From positions 64,501-128,500 of the forward strand of contig CM077599.1 in the NCBI GenBank assembly GCA_039654915.1: a DNA stretch of 64,000 bases, given 5' to 3'. Each line of letters opens with the position of its first letter. Positions within the stretch are counted from its first letter, which is position 1. The DNA comes from Aquilaria yunnanensis (lineage: Eukaryota > Streptophyta > Magnoliopsida > Malvales > Thymelaeaceae). The position numbers were made by a program, and so were the translations under genes. The notes below the pieces were generated by a model that was not told where the DNA came from, did no database searches, and saw nothing but the letters and a program-made list of their open reading frames with translations. Positions 38,001 to 50,600 of the stretch are shown piece after piece.

Positions 38001-38986
38001 TAGGGAAATAGTGCAAATTTACCACTCAATTATTGGCCATAGAGCAATTTTACCATCAAACTTTTTTTCATCTCAAATTTAATATTCATCTTTTCTGTTG
38101 GAGCAAATTTACCATTATATGTCCAAAAATGCCACAGTGGGTAATGGAAGATGTAACGTGGCAAAGACAATGTTGAATTTGGAGGAGTGACATGACAAAG
38201 AGATGGAAAAATGTGCAAATTTATCATTATCATTTTGGCCATAAAGTAATTTTGCCATTGATTTTTTTTTTGTCGCAAATTTGCCATCAACATTTTATGT
38301 TAGGAGTAAATTTAGAAAGTAATGGTTTGGGAAGAATGAGTTAGGAATTAGAGATTTAGGTGTCCAACGAAGTCCAAATTGGCACTATGTTTCGTGAATT
38401 GAAAGGAAATTTGTGATCGAAGATGAGTTCATAAGAAATTTTCAAAAATTCATACCAGAAAGAACACAACTCCCACCCATTTCAAGTCGATCATTTGATT
38501 CGGAAGCCCTATTTTTTTTTTTTTTGTGAGATGTTGGAAATATAAACATTGTTTATCTTAAGGGTTAGTAGCTTGTACATATCATTATTCATGTCTTCAC
38601 GCTCATACCAATTATGGCTGATTTGAGCAAATAAAACCTAAAGCCGCCTTTAACGGGAAATGCCCAAAAGGAAACGACACCAACAAGGAAAGTTGGTATG
38701 TAAAATTGCTTCAAAGTAATACTTTAATGGTAAAATTACTTCAAAAGAAAACATGGATGGTAAATTTGAGGCAAAAAAAAAATTCTCATTGCCACGTCAC
38801 TCCTCCAACTCACCATTGTCTTTGCCACATCACACTTTACATTAGCCACCATAACATTTTTTGATGGATAATGGTAAATTTGTCTAAATAAAAAAGGCAG
38901 ATGGTAAATTTGAGATGAAAAAAAAGTTTGATAGCAAAATTGCTCTATGGCTAATAATTTAGTTGTAAATTTGCACATTTTCCCTA
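38001..38986. mobile_element. Foldback/MULE-like element with long inverted arms, 986 bp
   Basis: The left arm from TAGGGAAATAGTGCAAATTT is matched, inverted, by the right arm ending in AAATTTGCACATTTTCCCTA. The complementarity continues through GCCATAGAGCAATTTT and CAAACTTTTTTTCATCTCAA. The left arm contains two tandem versions of the same phrase (near 38010 and 38212). TTTTA flanks both ends (37996-38000 and 38987-38991), a weak 5-bp duplication in AT-rich sequence. No coding capacity. Confidence 0.7.
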
Positions 38987-38991
38987 TTTTA

Positions 38992-40200
38992 TATACAATT
39001 ATCTTCACTATGATTATATAGATTCGTAGAAATCCAAGCCACAAACCTCATTCTCATTAACGTTCATACGCATAGCCTCTGTAGGAATACATGCTTGTAT
39101 AGTTAAATTATAAAAAGTGATAAAATAATTTTTTTATTGTACCTTTAATTGTTAAAATATACTACTCCTGTCCTAAATTCTTTGCTCTATTTCAATTATT
39201 TGACTTAAATTTAACTTGAATTTACTTATTTTATTATTTGCTAAAATTTTTTAAAATTTATATTTAGGAAGTATAAGAATTATAGTTTTTAAAAATATTT
39301 TTTAAAATTTTTACCCAACAATCTCAAATGAGGTTTTTGTCTCTTCCCTTTAACTGTTTCTATAATGGCGACATGTATTATTTTTTATGTTTTTTTCAAA
39401 CACGTCAGTAGTTACAGAAAAGTGATATCCCACAAATAGCCTTAATTAAAAAGTAACAACGGACTTAATGGCATTAATTAAAAAAATATTATTAGAACGG
39501 TGTCAATTTTGTAAGTTGAAATGATGCATTTTTATTGAGACATAGTTGCATTGAGTTCAATTAACCGGCGCAATTTATGTTGAAATTATTGAAGAGGCGT
39601 TGATTTAAATATAGAAAATGACATGTAAATTTACCAAAAGCACAAGACTGGAAATTAATGCCATTTCCGTTATCAAGGAATTGAGCATGTGATTTCAAAA
39701 ATTTCCAATTAATGCAATCTCAATTTGGTGCGATTTTTGTTCTAACAAATAATAAAGGAATTGTGAGCACAACTATGTAAATAAAATATACCATTTTAAC
39801 CCAAAGTATGGAACAAATTGTGGAAAATTATCTATTATATGCCAATCAAAATTAAAAGCAACAAAAATTAAGCAAACAGATGGCGGAACAATAGCATCAC
39901 TTTTCTAAATAATTTACATATTCATAGTAAATATAATACAAAACTTCAACCAGTCATCTACTTACTACATTTACGTCAGTACAATTGCCTCTATAAATTT
40001 TGGTCAACATCGTTTTCCTGCAATGTATGGTGAGTTAGACCATTGGCACATATATATTGCAAGGGCAATTGAAGTCCATGGAGATCAAGTGCAACTTCTA
40101 GAAATAGAGGAACACTTTCCTTATTCGAAAAGTATTTAAATTTTTAAATTTCACATTGAGCCAGATTTTAGCCTTTCTAAAACTATTATTTTTCCAACAG
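38992..40200. other. AT-rich intergenic sequence, nothing recognised
   Basis: No coding similarity, element ends or RNA genes that I can support. Confidence 0.45.
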
Positions 40201-40239
40201 ATTATTAATCTAGAAGCGAAATCTAAGAGAAGTTCAGGA

Positions 40240-40520
40240 ATGGAGGAGATAGAAGAAGTGGACGGTGGGAAATGATGGAGATAATAATGATCTTGAGTGC
40301 ATCAAGACCTAATTATAAAAGGACGGTTTTTTTATCAGGATTTGCCTTAGGAATCTACGGGTGGAGAATGTGCGACAAAGTGTATGTTAGAGTATTTCAA
40401 TCTTTTCAAGTTGGGTCTCAATTTTAAAGGAGGAGATAAAGAGAATCCAAAAGAAGAAGTTGCTGTTAAACAAGAAGATGATATTGCAGGGAGTATTGTT
40501 TATGGAACTGGTCTTAAGTG
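40240..40520 (+). pseudogene. Unrecognised coding-like remnant
   Basis: One frame reads GGECATKCMLEYFNLFKLG and continues, Lys/Glu/Asp-rich, to YGTGLK and a TGA at about 40517-40519. A neighbouring frame is also open. The composition looks more protein-like than the surroundings, but I recognise no family, and the upstream frame has a stop. It could be a degenerate exon or chance. Confidence 0.25.
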
Positions 40521-41663
40521 ACCAATTTTTTACATGTTTTAGTATTATTTGGAATTAGTAGTAATTGTCTCTTAGGCATTGAATAATTTGTAGCCTCCGG
40601 TTGTAAAGGTCAAATAGTTATTATATTTATGTACAATGGTCTTTAGACCATAGTACTAATTATGCGCAAAAGAATGTTTTACACTTTTTTTTGTTTTGGT
40701 AATTATATTGAGTCCAAATCCACATGATTGTATTACGCACATATTAATAATTCTACTCCAACAATTTATTATACGAATTAAAGTATTGTCATTACCAACA
40801 AGGTATAAGTCACACTTAAATGAACACCAAGCACTATTTACAAGGCTTAAGTTGCAATTTATATTACTCATTATTTGAAAGCTAATGGCACCGTTGGTCA
40901 TTATTTTTTGATAGTAAGAATGTCTACTAGTTATACACGGTATAACATTTACATAATTCACAAAAAGTTTCATTTTATGGATACATTCTTAAAAAGTTAC
41001 TCTGTCAATCATGTCAAACTTTGTTTTTTAAAAAGTTGTATCTGATGGATATAAGGTCTCTCCATGGGTATAAAAGCGATCAAGGAATCTTTTTAAAAAA
41101 AAAAAAAAATTCTTAACGCCAAGAATTGCCAGAAAGATGTACTTACCAAAGTAAGAATTTCAGAATGACTTTCTGCGTGTGAAGTGGTGAAGGATTACTA
41201 TTGCTGTGCACTATGTATTCTTAATAAAAAGAGATCCCTCGAAAAAATTTTATTCGATAATTGTAGAATTTTCTAAAATGATTAATTATAAACAAATAAT
41301 TTATTAATTATTCCAAATTAAAATAGTCAGAAGAACCGGTCGGATAATTAAAAAAATTTACCATATTCAAATACTTCATTTTTGTATCTACTTTTTATTG
41401 TAACCCATGTTTATTAGGAATAAAATCGTAGGACAAATAAGCCGGATTTCCTCAAAAAAGGCAAGAACATTCAAATACTATACAATTTACCTTATTCATA
41501 TTTACTGTTTATTGAAAACCATCTTCATTGTAACTAAAATGGTAAGATAATTCAATACGGTAAATTTACCATAATTTATTAGTTTAGGGCTCTATAAAAC
41601 CTTTACTTGGCGAAGAAAGTAAAAGATACCATCGAAGGTTTATGTCATTCTTTCAATACCTAC

Positions 41664-42180
41664 GATGAGTGACTCGGTAGAAAAGGTTTCTTTTGATATT
41701 GATAACGTCAGGGTCAATCACAATAATCCCAGCAGCTCAAAGGACACTGGAAATGCGAAGAAAGTTGTTGAAGATGTCGATGAAGGGAAAGTTGAAAGTC
41801 GTTAGATGAAGTCAGCTACATCTTCTCGTATGGTTCCATATCTCTATTACCTTAATCTAATTTGATATATTAATAATGTGGGTTAACATTTCTATTTTAT
41901 TTTAGTGTTGATTCTGACAATTTGCGAATGGAAACACGTAAATTACGATGGAGGTACTGGAAATAAGTTAACAAACTACCAAAGAGGTTTTAGCCGAAAT
42001 TTAAATCTAGGGTTGTTGAACTATATACAATGGCAATTCAACTCAATACTGATGGTCCAAATTAGATTTAGATTTGGGATAAACTTGAAAAATTAGTTGA
42101 AGAAGCTCAGAAATTAGCCATTGGAGCAGAAGAGGTTTTTCCGGAATCTGAGGATTTTGATATATACTTGAAGCTATGAC
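41664..42180 (+). pseudogene. Unrecognised degenerate gene remnant
   Basis: An ATG-initiated run (MSDSVEKVSFDIDNV, 47 codons) stops near 41804. After a plausible GT-AG interval (about 41830-41907), a frame continues with VDSDNLRMETRKLRWRYW, MAIQLNTDGPN and DKLEKLVEEAQKLAIGAEEV, ending YLKL and a stop near 42179. Three in-frame stops interrupt the second part. I do not recognise the family. Confidence 0.35.
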
Positions 42181-42667
42181 ACAACAAGCAGTGATGAGGA
42201 TTGCACCCCAAATAAGGATGATAGTGCTCATGGAGAGTAATAGCACCACCATAGGAATTATAATATTGGGGTTTTGCTTTTTTTAAATAAGATTTCTTTT
42301 TATCGAGCATTAAGCATTCACTAACTTGTTTACGCGCACTAGCTTTGGATGTTATTAGTGCTCCTGGACACTAAGAGTACTAGGTTAGGAATGAGAATAT
42401 CTACTACTTATGATTTGGAATACGATTTCTTTTAGTTGTGACTCTAAGCATGCACCACTGTGTAATTTGAATTGTGGATCTTTAATTCGAAGAAAAAGCA
42501 ACTTGAAAGGTTTTAACTATATAAAAGGCAGTAAGTAGGGAGTAAATTAATCCAGTACAATCGTTTAAAAGTAAACTCCAATATCATTCGAAATATAATA
42601 ATATGATTACAAGGGCACTGTGATGGAAACAAGGTGTTATCTTTAAAAAGTACAATGAAAATAAATG

Positions 42668-42942
42668 CAATTAGTAGTTAGTACATTAGTCCGGTCAAAA
42701 CTTTAGGAATAGCCATTGGTGCCAAAGGAAATACTATATTAATCAATAAGTTGAGGAAGACATTCACTATAGTCATCCCGTATACACCCTTAAACTTAGC
42801 GACTTCACACGCTGTTTATGTGTTTACTTCAATTAGTTCTTACTACATTAATTAGTTCGGTCAAAACTAACAGAATAGCAATTGATGCCAAAGGAAATAT
42901 TATATTAATAAAAAAGATAATGAAGGTATCCACTATAGTAAT
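42668..42942. repeat. Direct repeat, two copies of about 110 bp, 162-bp spacing
   Basis: CAATTAGTAG...ACATTAGTCCGGTCAAAAC at 42668 recurs at 42830 as CAATTAGTTC...AGTTCGGTCAAAAC. GATGCCAAAGGAAAT-type and CACTATAGT blocks follow in both copies. Confidence 0.7.
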
Positions 42943-43680
42943 GACAGACTCATGCAAATTATCCACCTAATAGTTGTACATATTCCACTTATACTAATTT
43001 TAACAAATTAGTCAGCAATCTAGTGTGTAAAATAAAAAAGGGAATGATTTTTTTTTATCACCAAAATAAACTCAAATTAATTTTTTTGACGTTAATAAGA
43101 TCAAGTCACTTTATTATTTCCATCGTACAAATTTACTGGATTAATTTCACGAAATTACTTAATTAGCAAGAATCACATAATTACATGACTCAATATAGTC
43201 TAACAATTTTAACATTATTACCAGACCAAAGCATTGTACTTGCCAAAATTAAAAACATCCTTAGAAAAGTAATTCCTTAGAGAAGAATTTAAGGTAAAGT
43301 GTAACTCAAATTACGTGATTTATGACTAATTATGAATTTCAAATTGTCACATATTCACTAATTTCATTATATTAGTTGATAAGTCAACAGTAGCCTGTAA
43401 TTTAGAAAAGTGAAAACTAATTATTCATAATCTTAATTCCTTATTATCATATGCCTTAATTTTTACTAAAATATTCAAATTTCCTAATTAGTTAACACAT
43501 AGGCGTTCATTTCTTCTTCCATTACTATTAATACACAAAAGGTTCTCATTCATCCATTGCTATGCGCTAGTGTCAGAAAGTAAGACTCACAAACAAGTAA
43601 ATATCACACGTCTCATTGGTAACTATGTTATTTTGTCAATCACTACTAACGTGTTCTCGCCATTTGTGTACAGCCAATGC
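42943..43680. other. AT-rich sequence, nothing recognised
   Basis: No coding or element signature that I can support. Confidence 0.4.
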
Positions 43681-43827
43681 TGCTGCTGGAGTACTCTTAG
43701 GAGTTGATTCACTTAATTGAGTTCTCAGGCAAGTGTTAATATCAGTAACTCCTAAGTTTCTGATCTCACCCTAATACAATTACTTTATCAGTAAAACATG
43801 ATTTCTATTCATTTTTGCAGGGACTTT

Positions 43828-44672
43828 TAACCAAGTATCCAAATTACTCTGACTCTTTCCAAGGCAACGTAAAAAGGTACCATATTTTTGAAAAATTGGC
43901 ATCAATTTTAATAATATATATATTGCATGTTATCTACTGTGAAAATTATAGGGTGCAAATGCATGTGCTAGGAATTTTAGCCATACAATTTTAGTTAAAA
44001 GTTCATAGTAGTTACCTGCAAGGGACACGTTTTTCTACATAGGCTGAGAACTTACTAGTGGCCTTTTTTCATATGACCAGCAGACTACAGAAATGCATAA
44101 AAATTAATAATCAGCAACATAATATTAATTAGATAAGTAAAAAAACTAAATTTTTCCATAAAAATGATAATACTTACAGTAGTATAATATTTCACGGCCA
44201 TTATCTGATTCAGCCCTTGAAACATTTCATGCATTTTTTAATTCTAAATGAGATTGCCAGCGGTATTAGTTTTTTGTACTTGGCAAGTGTAAGATAAAAC
44301 CATAATTTTATTAAACCTCTAATTGTACTAACATCATCAGAATATCAAACAATTTCACTAAAATTTCTTCCAATTGCACATGAGGGCAGCCACTTGGTTG
44401 CCTGTTTAGGGTCTTAATATCATTCAATAATTTAATGTACAAAATACACCAATCATGAGTAATTATCCACTAGAAAGGAATGTATTGCGATAAAAAATAA
44501 CAACTACTGGTACTTATACTCACTTTTAATTTAATTAAACTATAAAGTTTAAGGAGCTACAAAAACTAATAAAATGTTACCAGGAAGAGCTACATCACAG
44601 GTGTCCTTCACGAGGCCGCATATGAAACCAGTAAACTTAATTACCTGAAACACCATTACAAATGTTGAGTAA
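43828..44672 (+). pseudogene. Possible terminal two exons of an unrecognised gene
   Basis: An exon-like block after TTTTGCAG (from about 43821) reads GLLTKYPNYSDSFQGNVK and ends AAAAG before GTACCA. Spliced to a block after TTACCAG (from about 44583), the frame is kept and reads RKSYITGVLHEAAYETSK, then LNYLKHHYKC and a stop (TGA near 44665). The compatible phases and matching AG/GT borders are hard to get by chance, but no upstream exon joins in frame. A block at 43681-43737 with an AG...GC border contains a stop in its best frame. I recognise no protein family. It may be a fragment of a decayed gene. Confidence 0.35.
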
Positions 44673-45020
44673 ATTTGACAAGTGCAGGAATGAACCAAGA
44701 AGGAACACTATCTCTTACAATTTCTCTAAAGCAGAGATCTTGATTTTTTTTTTTAAACAGATCTTCTCATATCCAAAATAAGAGTCAAAGTTTTTTATAT
44801 AAGAAAGTTTTGATCTCTCTTTGTTGGTTGCATTGTGAATAAAAGGATCTGTTAAATTTCATGTGGTTGTGTATACCTGTACATCAGAAAAGTATACACC
44901 ATAGATTTGGAAATTGAGTTCTAAAACAAAAGTCAAAAGACCTAGAATATGAGCCCAAATATTTGTAAAGCGAAGATGAAAAGTGGTTCTTTGAATATAT
45001 TTTCAGGAAACATAAAAGAT

Positions 45021-45241
45021 CAATTGCAAACAAAATCACAAAAAAAAAAAAAGAGAAATGGTACTTGTAGCCATGGCTGAAAATAATGAGATCATGAAGT
45101 TATATCGAATAACCTAGATCTGTAGTCCATAAATCATATATTGTAGGAAAAATAAACATTCTTTTGCAAACAAAAATAACAAAAAACAAACAGGGAAAAG
45201 GTACTTGTAGCCATGGCCGAAAATAATGAGATCATGAAGTT
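45021..45241. repeat. Tandem duplication next to the CACTA-2 end, unit about 139 bp
   Basis: TGCAAACAAAATCACAAAAA...GGTACTTGTAGCCATGGC, AAAATAATGAGATCATGAAG and TTA occur at 45025-45102 and again at 45164-45241. The second copy stops 15 bp before the CACTA-2 terminus. Confidence 0.8.
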
Positions 45242-45279
45242 AAATAGACTAACATACACTACTAAAAAATTGCCTTTTT

Positions 45280-45572
45280 CCAACTGCCATTTCCAACGGC
45301 CGGCAGTTGGACTTTGGCAGTTGGAAATCCTTTCGTTGGAAGTTTCACTTCCAACGGCCTAAATCTTAGCCGTTGGAATTTCCAATTGTCTGCCGTTGGA
45401 AAATAAGCAGTTGAAAATTTCCAACGGTTGTAATTATAATTTTTTTTTTTTATGTTTCAACGGCTTCCAACTTCCTAGGCGGTTGGAAATTTTTGCTTTT
45501 TCCAATTGCTTAAGCCGTTGAAAATTTTTCATACGGCTATATTTAAAGTTTCCAACGACTAGCCGTTGGAAT
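45280..45572. repeat. CACTA-2 left subterminal repeats
   Basis: Many CCAACGGC/GCCGTTGG and CCAACTGCC units in both orientations, for example TCCAACGACTAGCCGTTGGA at 45549-45568. Confidence 0.85.
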
Positions 45573-45876
45573 TTTTTATTTATTTATATTATTTATCTCT
45601 ATGCTATTCATTCCAATTGAATGTTTTTATTGAACGTTAACCTGTTATAGTCCAGATAATTATATCGTATTTAGTCAAATTTTTAATTGATATTACATAA
45701 AAATATATATAAAACGACATAAAAACATACACAATTGAAATTACTAAGTCATGATATAAATGTACTTATAAATCCACATAAAAACATTCATAATAGAAAG
45801 TACATAGCTTCATTCTCATAATAAGTGTTTGTTTGTTAATAAACACACATAGTAGCATGATATACCTGATCTATTC

Positions 45877-47504
45877 TTAATCCGATCCTGAGGCATTATC
45901 ATCATTTGCAGGAGGCACGGGCAGGGGAATGCCAATTGATGCACATATGTACTCGAGCTCAGCTCGTTGTCTCCTCTTCAGATGCTCCAGCTTCCGCTCA
46001 TAATGTGATGCTTGTTGTGTAATTTGCTCCGCTACCACTCGCTATACTTGTTCAGTGAACTCTAGATTCTGCGTGACATCAACATGTGCTGCATGAGTAA
46101 GCCCTGGTTGTTGTTGTCCAGGCACAACATGTTATTCTGATCCAAGGCCAAATACACTCCTTTTCTTCCTGCCCCTAGCAGCTGCACTCATGATCGCAAC
46201 CTCATCTATGTCATGTGCACCACCTTCGTCATCCATTTGCTGTGTTTGTTCCTCAATCTCAGCAGTTATTATTGTCTTCATAAAGAGTAAAGATAATTGA
46301 TTAGTAACAAAATCAGAAATATTGGCTGTAATTCTATAGCATGATAATTACCGCAACTTCTTCAGTCCGCCTGTTAACATATTCCCCGCTTTTTTTCTTA
46401 TGAGTTTGCTGCATCATCTTGAACAAGCCAGGGTCCCTCTTCTCCGGGTCTTTTTTGCGCTACATTGGAAACGTAGTAACATTAATTTTATTACAACGTA
46501 AGTAAGTTGAATTTTGTGTAAAAAAGGTTGATAATTTTACCATTCGTTCTCAGTGTTCAGTAATTGAAACCGAACTTCCTACATAAGTAGCACTGCATGC
46601 ACCTGTGGAGTTAGATGACTGCGATGATGAAGCTCGCATTGTCTTACCCCTTGCCGATCGTTCGTTAAAGTCCGTTGTAGCCCACCATTCCTCCATTTCT
46701 GCATACTGTGCGTCGGTTATAAAAGATGCCATTGCTCGCCGTTTTGCCGGATTTTTCTCTCGGTGGATGTCACCCAACGTTGATCGGTAATGATTAGCCG
46801 CCATCATATGCCAAATGCGATAGACTTCATTATGGTGAGCTGGATCCCACTCACATAATCCCTGCACGTTAAAAAAAACATATAGCGTCGAATAGTTGGC
46901 AACATGGTTGATAAAATTGAAATCGTGAGAAGAAATTGCAAACCTCAAATACGCGCCACCACGCTTGAATATCTGCTGAGCTTGCGCTCGTCCAGCCATG
47001 ATGCCCCTTAAAGTGTGTTTGAGCATCTAGTCACCAACCGTGTTGCTCTTGATGGAAGGAAGCTACATGAAGTGTATGTTTCGACACAATAAATATTATT
47101 TTTTTACTGGCACTTCACATACTGGAGGTAAAATAAACTATTAGGGTTGAAAGGGGTGCATTACTTACGTGTTTCCGTGAGGTGTAATCCGTAAGCGCGC
47201 CTGAATCGGGGCTTGGGATACCACTGACTGACCATTGGAATTCCCACCATCGGGTGAAACTACAGGGGCCGAAGTAGATTGACTAGCACTATGGCCGACT
47301 GGAGCAATGCGAATATCACCTGTGTGAGGGTTTGGATGTGGAACAGTTATTTGTTCTGTTGAGGACTGTGAATCTGAATGACGGGAATGTGATTGGCCTA
47401 CCCTTTCATGTCTGGCAATTGGTTCTGCTAATACTTCTTTCATCTGCTGAAATATGCCTTTTCCCTAGCTGACGTGTATACGCCGCATCTCCTTTAGGTG
47501 GCAT
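45877..47504 (-). pseudogene. TNPA-like CACTA protein with Transposase_24 domain (copy 2)
   Basis: Reading leftward from 47504: MPPKGDAAYTRQLGK, a Ser/Pro-rich linker with a shifted frame (47443-47168), the Transposase_24 core (46975-46560: EVYRIWHMMAANHYRS, FITDAQYAEMEEWW, GACSATYVGSS), an exon with KDPEKRDPGLFKMMQQTHKK (about 46455-46350), and a last exon with a Lys/Arg-rich coiled coil ending ASGSD. Lesions include the early frameshift and a TGA after the core where copy 1 has an intact HREQM reading. Homologous to the copy 1 gene throughout. Confidence 0.82.
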
Positions 47505-47676
47505 ATACATTATTTTAAAAACCCATACAACAGTTTACAAAAATAACATTCTGGGAAAAAAATCTTGCTATGTGATATTGCACATACCACTTTCAAGTTC
47601 GACTTAGTATTTACATATTAAAAGTTATTCCACGTTCACATTACATTTTATAAGTAATTGCACGTTTACATTATAG

Positions 47677-50600
47677 TCAATGGACTTCATCATCCTCAGT
47701 TTCTGTCTCTGATTCGCCGCTATCAGTATCCTCAGATTCAAATTTATCTTCTTCATCACTTGCTTCAAGGGACTCCTCATTGTCAGATTCATCGTCATGT
47801 TGCAAAGTTTCTTCCCTGATTAGCATGTCATCCTCTACAGCTTCCTATACTCCTGTTTCAGCTAAATTGTCGATTGGGTCATCCATAATTATGGGAGGAC
47901 TGTTCATGCTGGCCAATAATTCTTCCTGAAATGCATCTTTGACATCATTAACATTATTATGAACGATGCGTTTAGGTTTGATTTTCAAAACCGCTAACCA
48001 CCCCATTTTTTCATGATATCGGTGACCATCACGAACCTCAACTATACCATATTGTTTATGAACCCGAGTGCCACGATCTGGAGTATGGTCAAACTAAGCA
48101 CACCTAAACAATACAACATTTTTGTGTGGCCAGCCATGATATTCGAGTTGAATGATTTCTTCTAACACCCAATAAAAATCACATTCAACTTCACTTGATC
48201 CTGAAGACCTTATACATACTCCACTGTTAAATGTTGCTTTGTCGTGACCCCAGTCAGTAATGTGGAACTTGTACCCATTTATGAAGTAAACAGGCCAACT
48301 CTTAACACAACGGGATGGCCCGCATGCAACATCCCACAGGAAGCGGTCCGTGATAGTGTTACGCACATCATTCACCTAGTTACATATATCAATAATATGA
48401 ATATGTCTTTCCCTTCAAAAGCAAAATATGGGTAAAATTGAAGTGTAGGTAACTTACATAGTTTCTAAGCCATGTGTCAAAGTTATTCTCAATGTAGACA
48501 TCCAGGTCTGACATATGTATATTGGGTTCATGCATACGCACTTCATCAACAAACAAACTACAAGATATAGATAGAGGTCGATGGAGCATAAACTTGATGA
48601 GTTTAGTATAAAAGAAGAAAAGTATTATTATTATAGTAGAGTATATAAAGAAAATAGGTGTTATTGCACTTACTCGAGGTACGGCTTCACCTCCTTACAA
48701 TTCAGTAAGACATATGTAGTAGCGACCCTCAATTCATTGTCATCAAGATATCGATATCTTGAGACACCATATGGACAACCCAGGTATCTAAATATAGACC
48801 ACACCGATTTATCATATGGTCCTACTCCGCCATCATCATTATGAGGTACTCTAGTTGCCATATGTGGAATATGGGATTCAAAGTAATGAGAGCAAAATGT
48901 AGAGGTCTCCTCAATTAGATATGCTTCACAAATTGAACCTTCTACATGAGCCTTATTTGATACCTTCATTTTGAGGTCATGCATACAACGCTCAAATTTG
49001 TACATCTACCTATACTGAACGGGGCCTCCAACCCTTGCTTCGTAAGGAAGGTGAACTGGCAAATGTTCTATCGAATCGAAAAAAGCAGGTGGAAAAATTC
49101 TTTCCAACTTACAGAGTATGACAGGAATATTGGCTTCCAAATCGACCATGTGATTCACATCTAACTCTGGAGAGCATAAATCTCGGAAGAATTGACTTAA
49201 CTCTGTCAACAGTTTCTAAATATTTTCAGGTATTGTTTCAAGGGCTATTGGGAGGAGTCTCTGCATCATTACATGACAATCATTGCTTTTCATACCAGAC
49301 ATATGACATACATTACTATCAACACACCTCCCAAGGTTAGATGCATAGCCGTCTGGGAGTCTAATTGTTTTAACCCAATTGAGCACATCAGATCTCTTAT
49401 GTCTATTTAGTGTAAATGTGGCTTTGGGTTTAAATGCTCGGCCGTCGGCTTGAGAAATTAAATTTAGCTCTGATCGACTACACAGCATCTCAAGGTCCTT
49501 AGGAGCCTTCATGTTGTCCTTAGTTTTATTATTAACATCCATCACTGTATTCCATATATTGTCAAACACATTCTCTTTATATGCATAACATCCAAATTAT
49601 GGTGGATTAAATTATTCTTCCAATACGGCAACTCCCAGAAAATACTTCTTTTTTCCAATTATGAGTTCTACCATAACCTGGTATGGTAACAGCCTGTCCA
49701 TTTTCCACTACAGAAGGCAAATTTGAGATACGTTCAAATATTGTTTCAGGTGGTAGACGCTCAGGAGGCAACGATTTCTCAATTTTTCCTTTCTTAAAGG
49801 CAACTCTGTTTCTTCTATATGGGTGATCCAACTCAAGAAATTGACGATGACAATTAAAGAATGAAGTTTTTCTCCCGTGCTCAAGTTGGAAGGCTTTACT
49901 AGCATCCATGCAAATAGGGCAAGATAATCTCCCATGAGTCATCCATCCTGACAACATCTCATAAGCTGGGAAGTCATTTATGGTCCACAAAACTGAAGCG
50001 CGGAGCTGAAAATTTTATTTAAGTCAAACATCCCATGTTTCGACACCATCCTCCCATAGCTGCTTCAATTCATCAATAAGAGGTTGTAAATACACATCAA
50101 TATTCTGACATGGACTCCGAGGGCCCGGTATCAATGTAATAAAAAATATATATGGTTTCTTCATACACATCCACGGTGGCAAATTATACGGAGTAACAAT
50201 GACCGGCCAACATGAGTATTGTTTACCAGAGTTTCCAAACGGCACAAAGCCATCAGAACAAACTCCAAGGCGAACATTTCGGGGCTTCGCGGCAAACCAC
50301 GAGTACGTGGAATCAAAATGTTTCCATGCTTCCCCATTTGAAGGATGTTTTAAAACATTTGGCTCGGATCATTGCTCACTTTGCCACCTCATGTGCTCTG
50401 CAGTTGAAAGTGAAGCATATAGACGCTGAATGTGAGGAGTTAGTGGTAAATGGTGCATGGTCTTTCTTGCTTTATCCTTACCCGGGCCAGCTTTTCTCGG
50501 CTTAAACCGAGATTCACCACAAAACTTGCAGTGTGAAGCATCTTTATCATTATTCCAAAACAACATACAGTCGTTAACACAAGCATCAATTTTAAGATGC

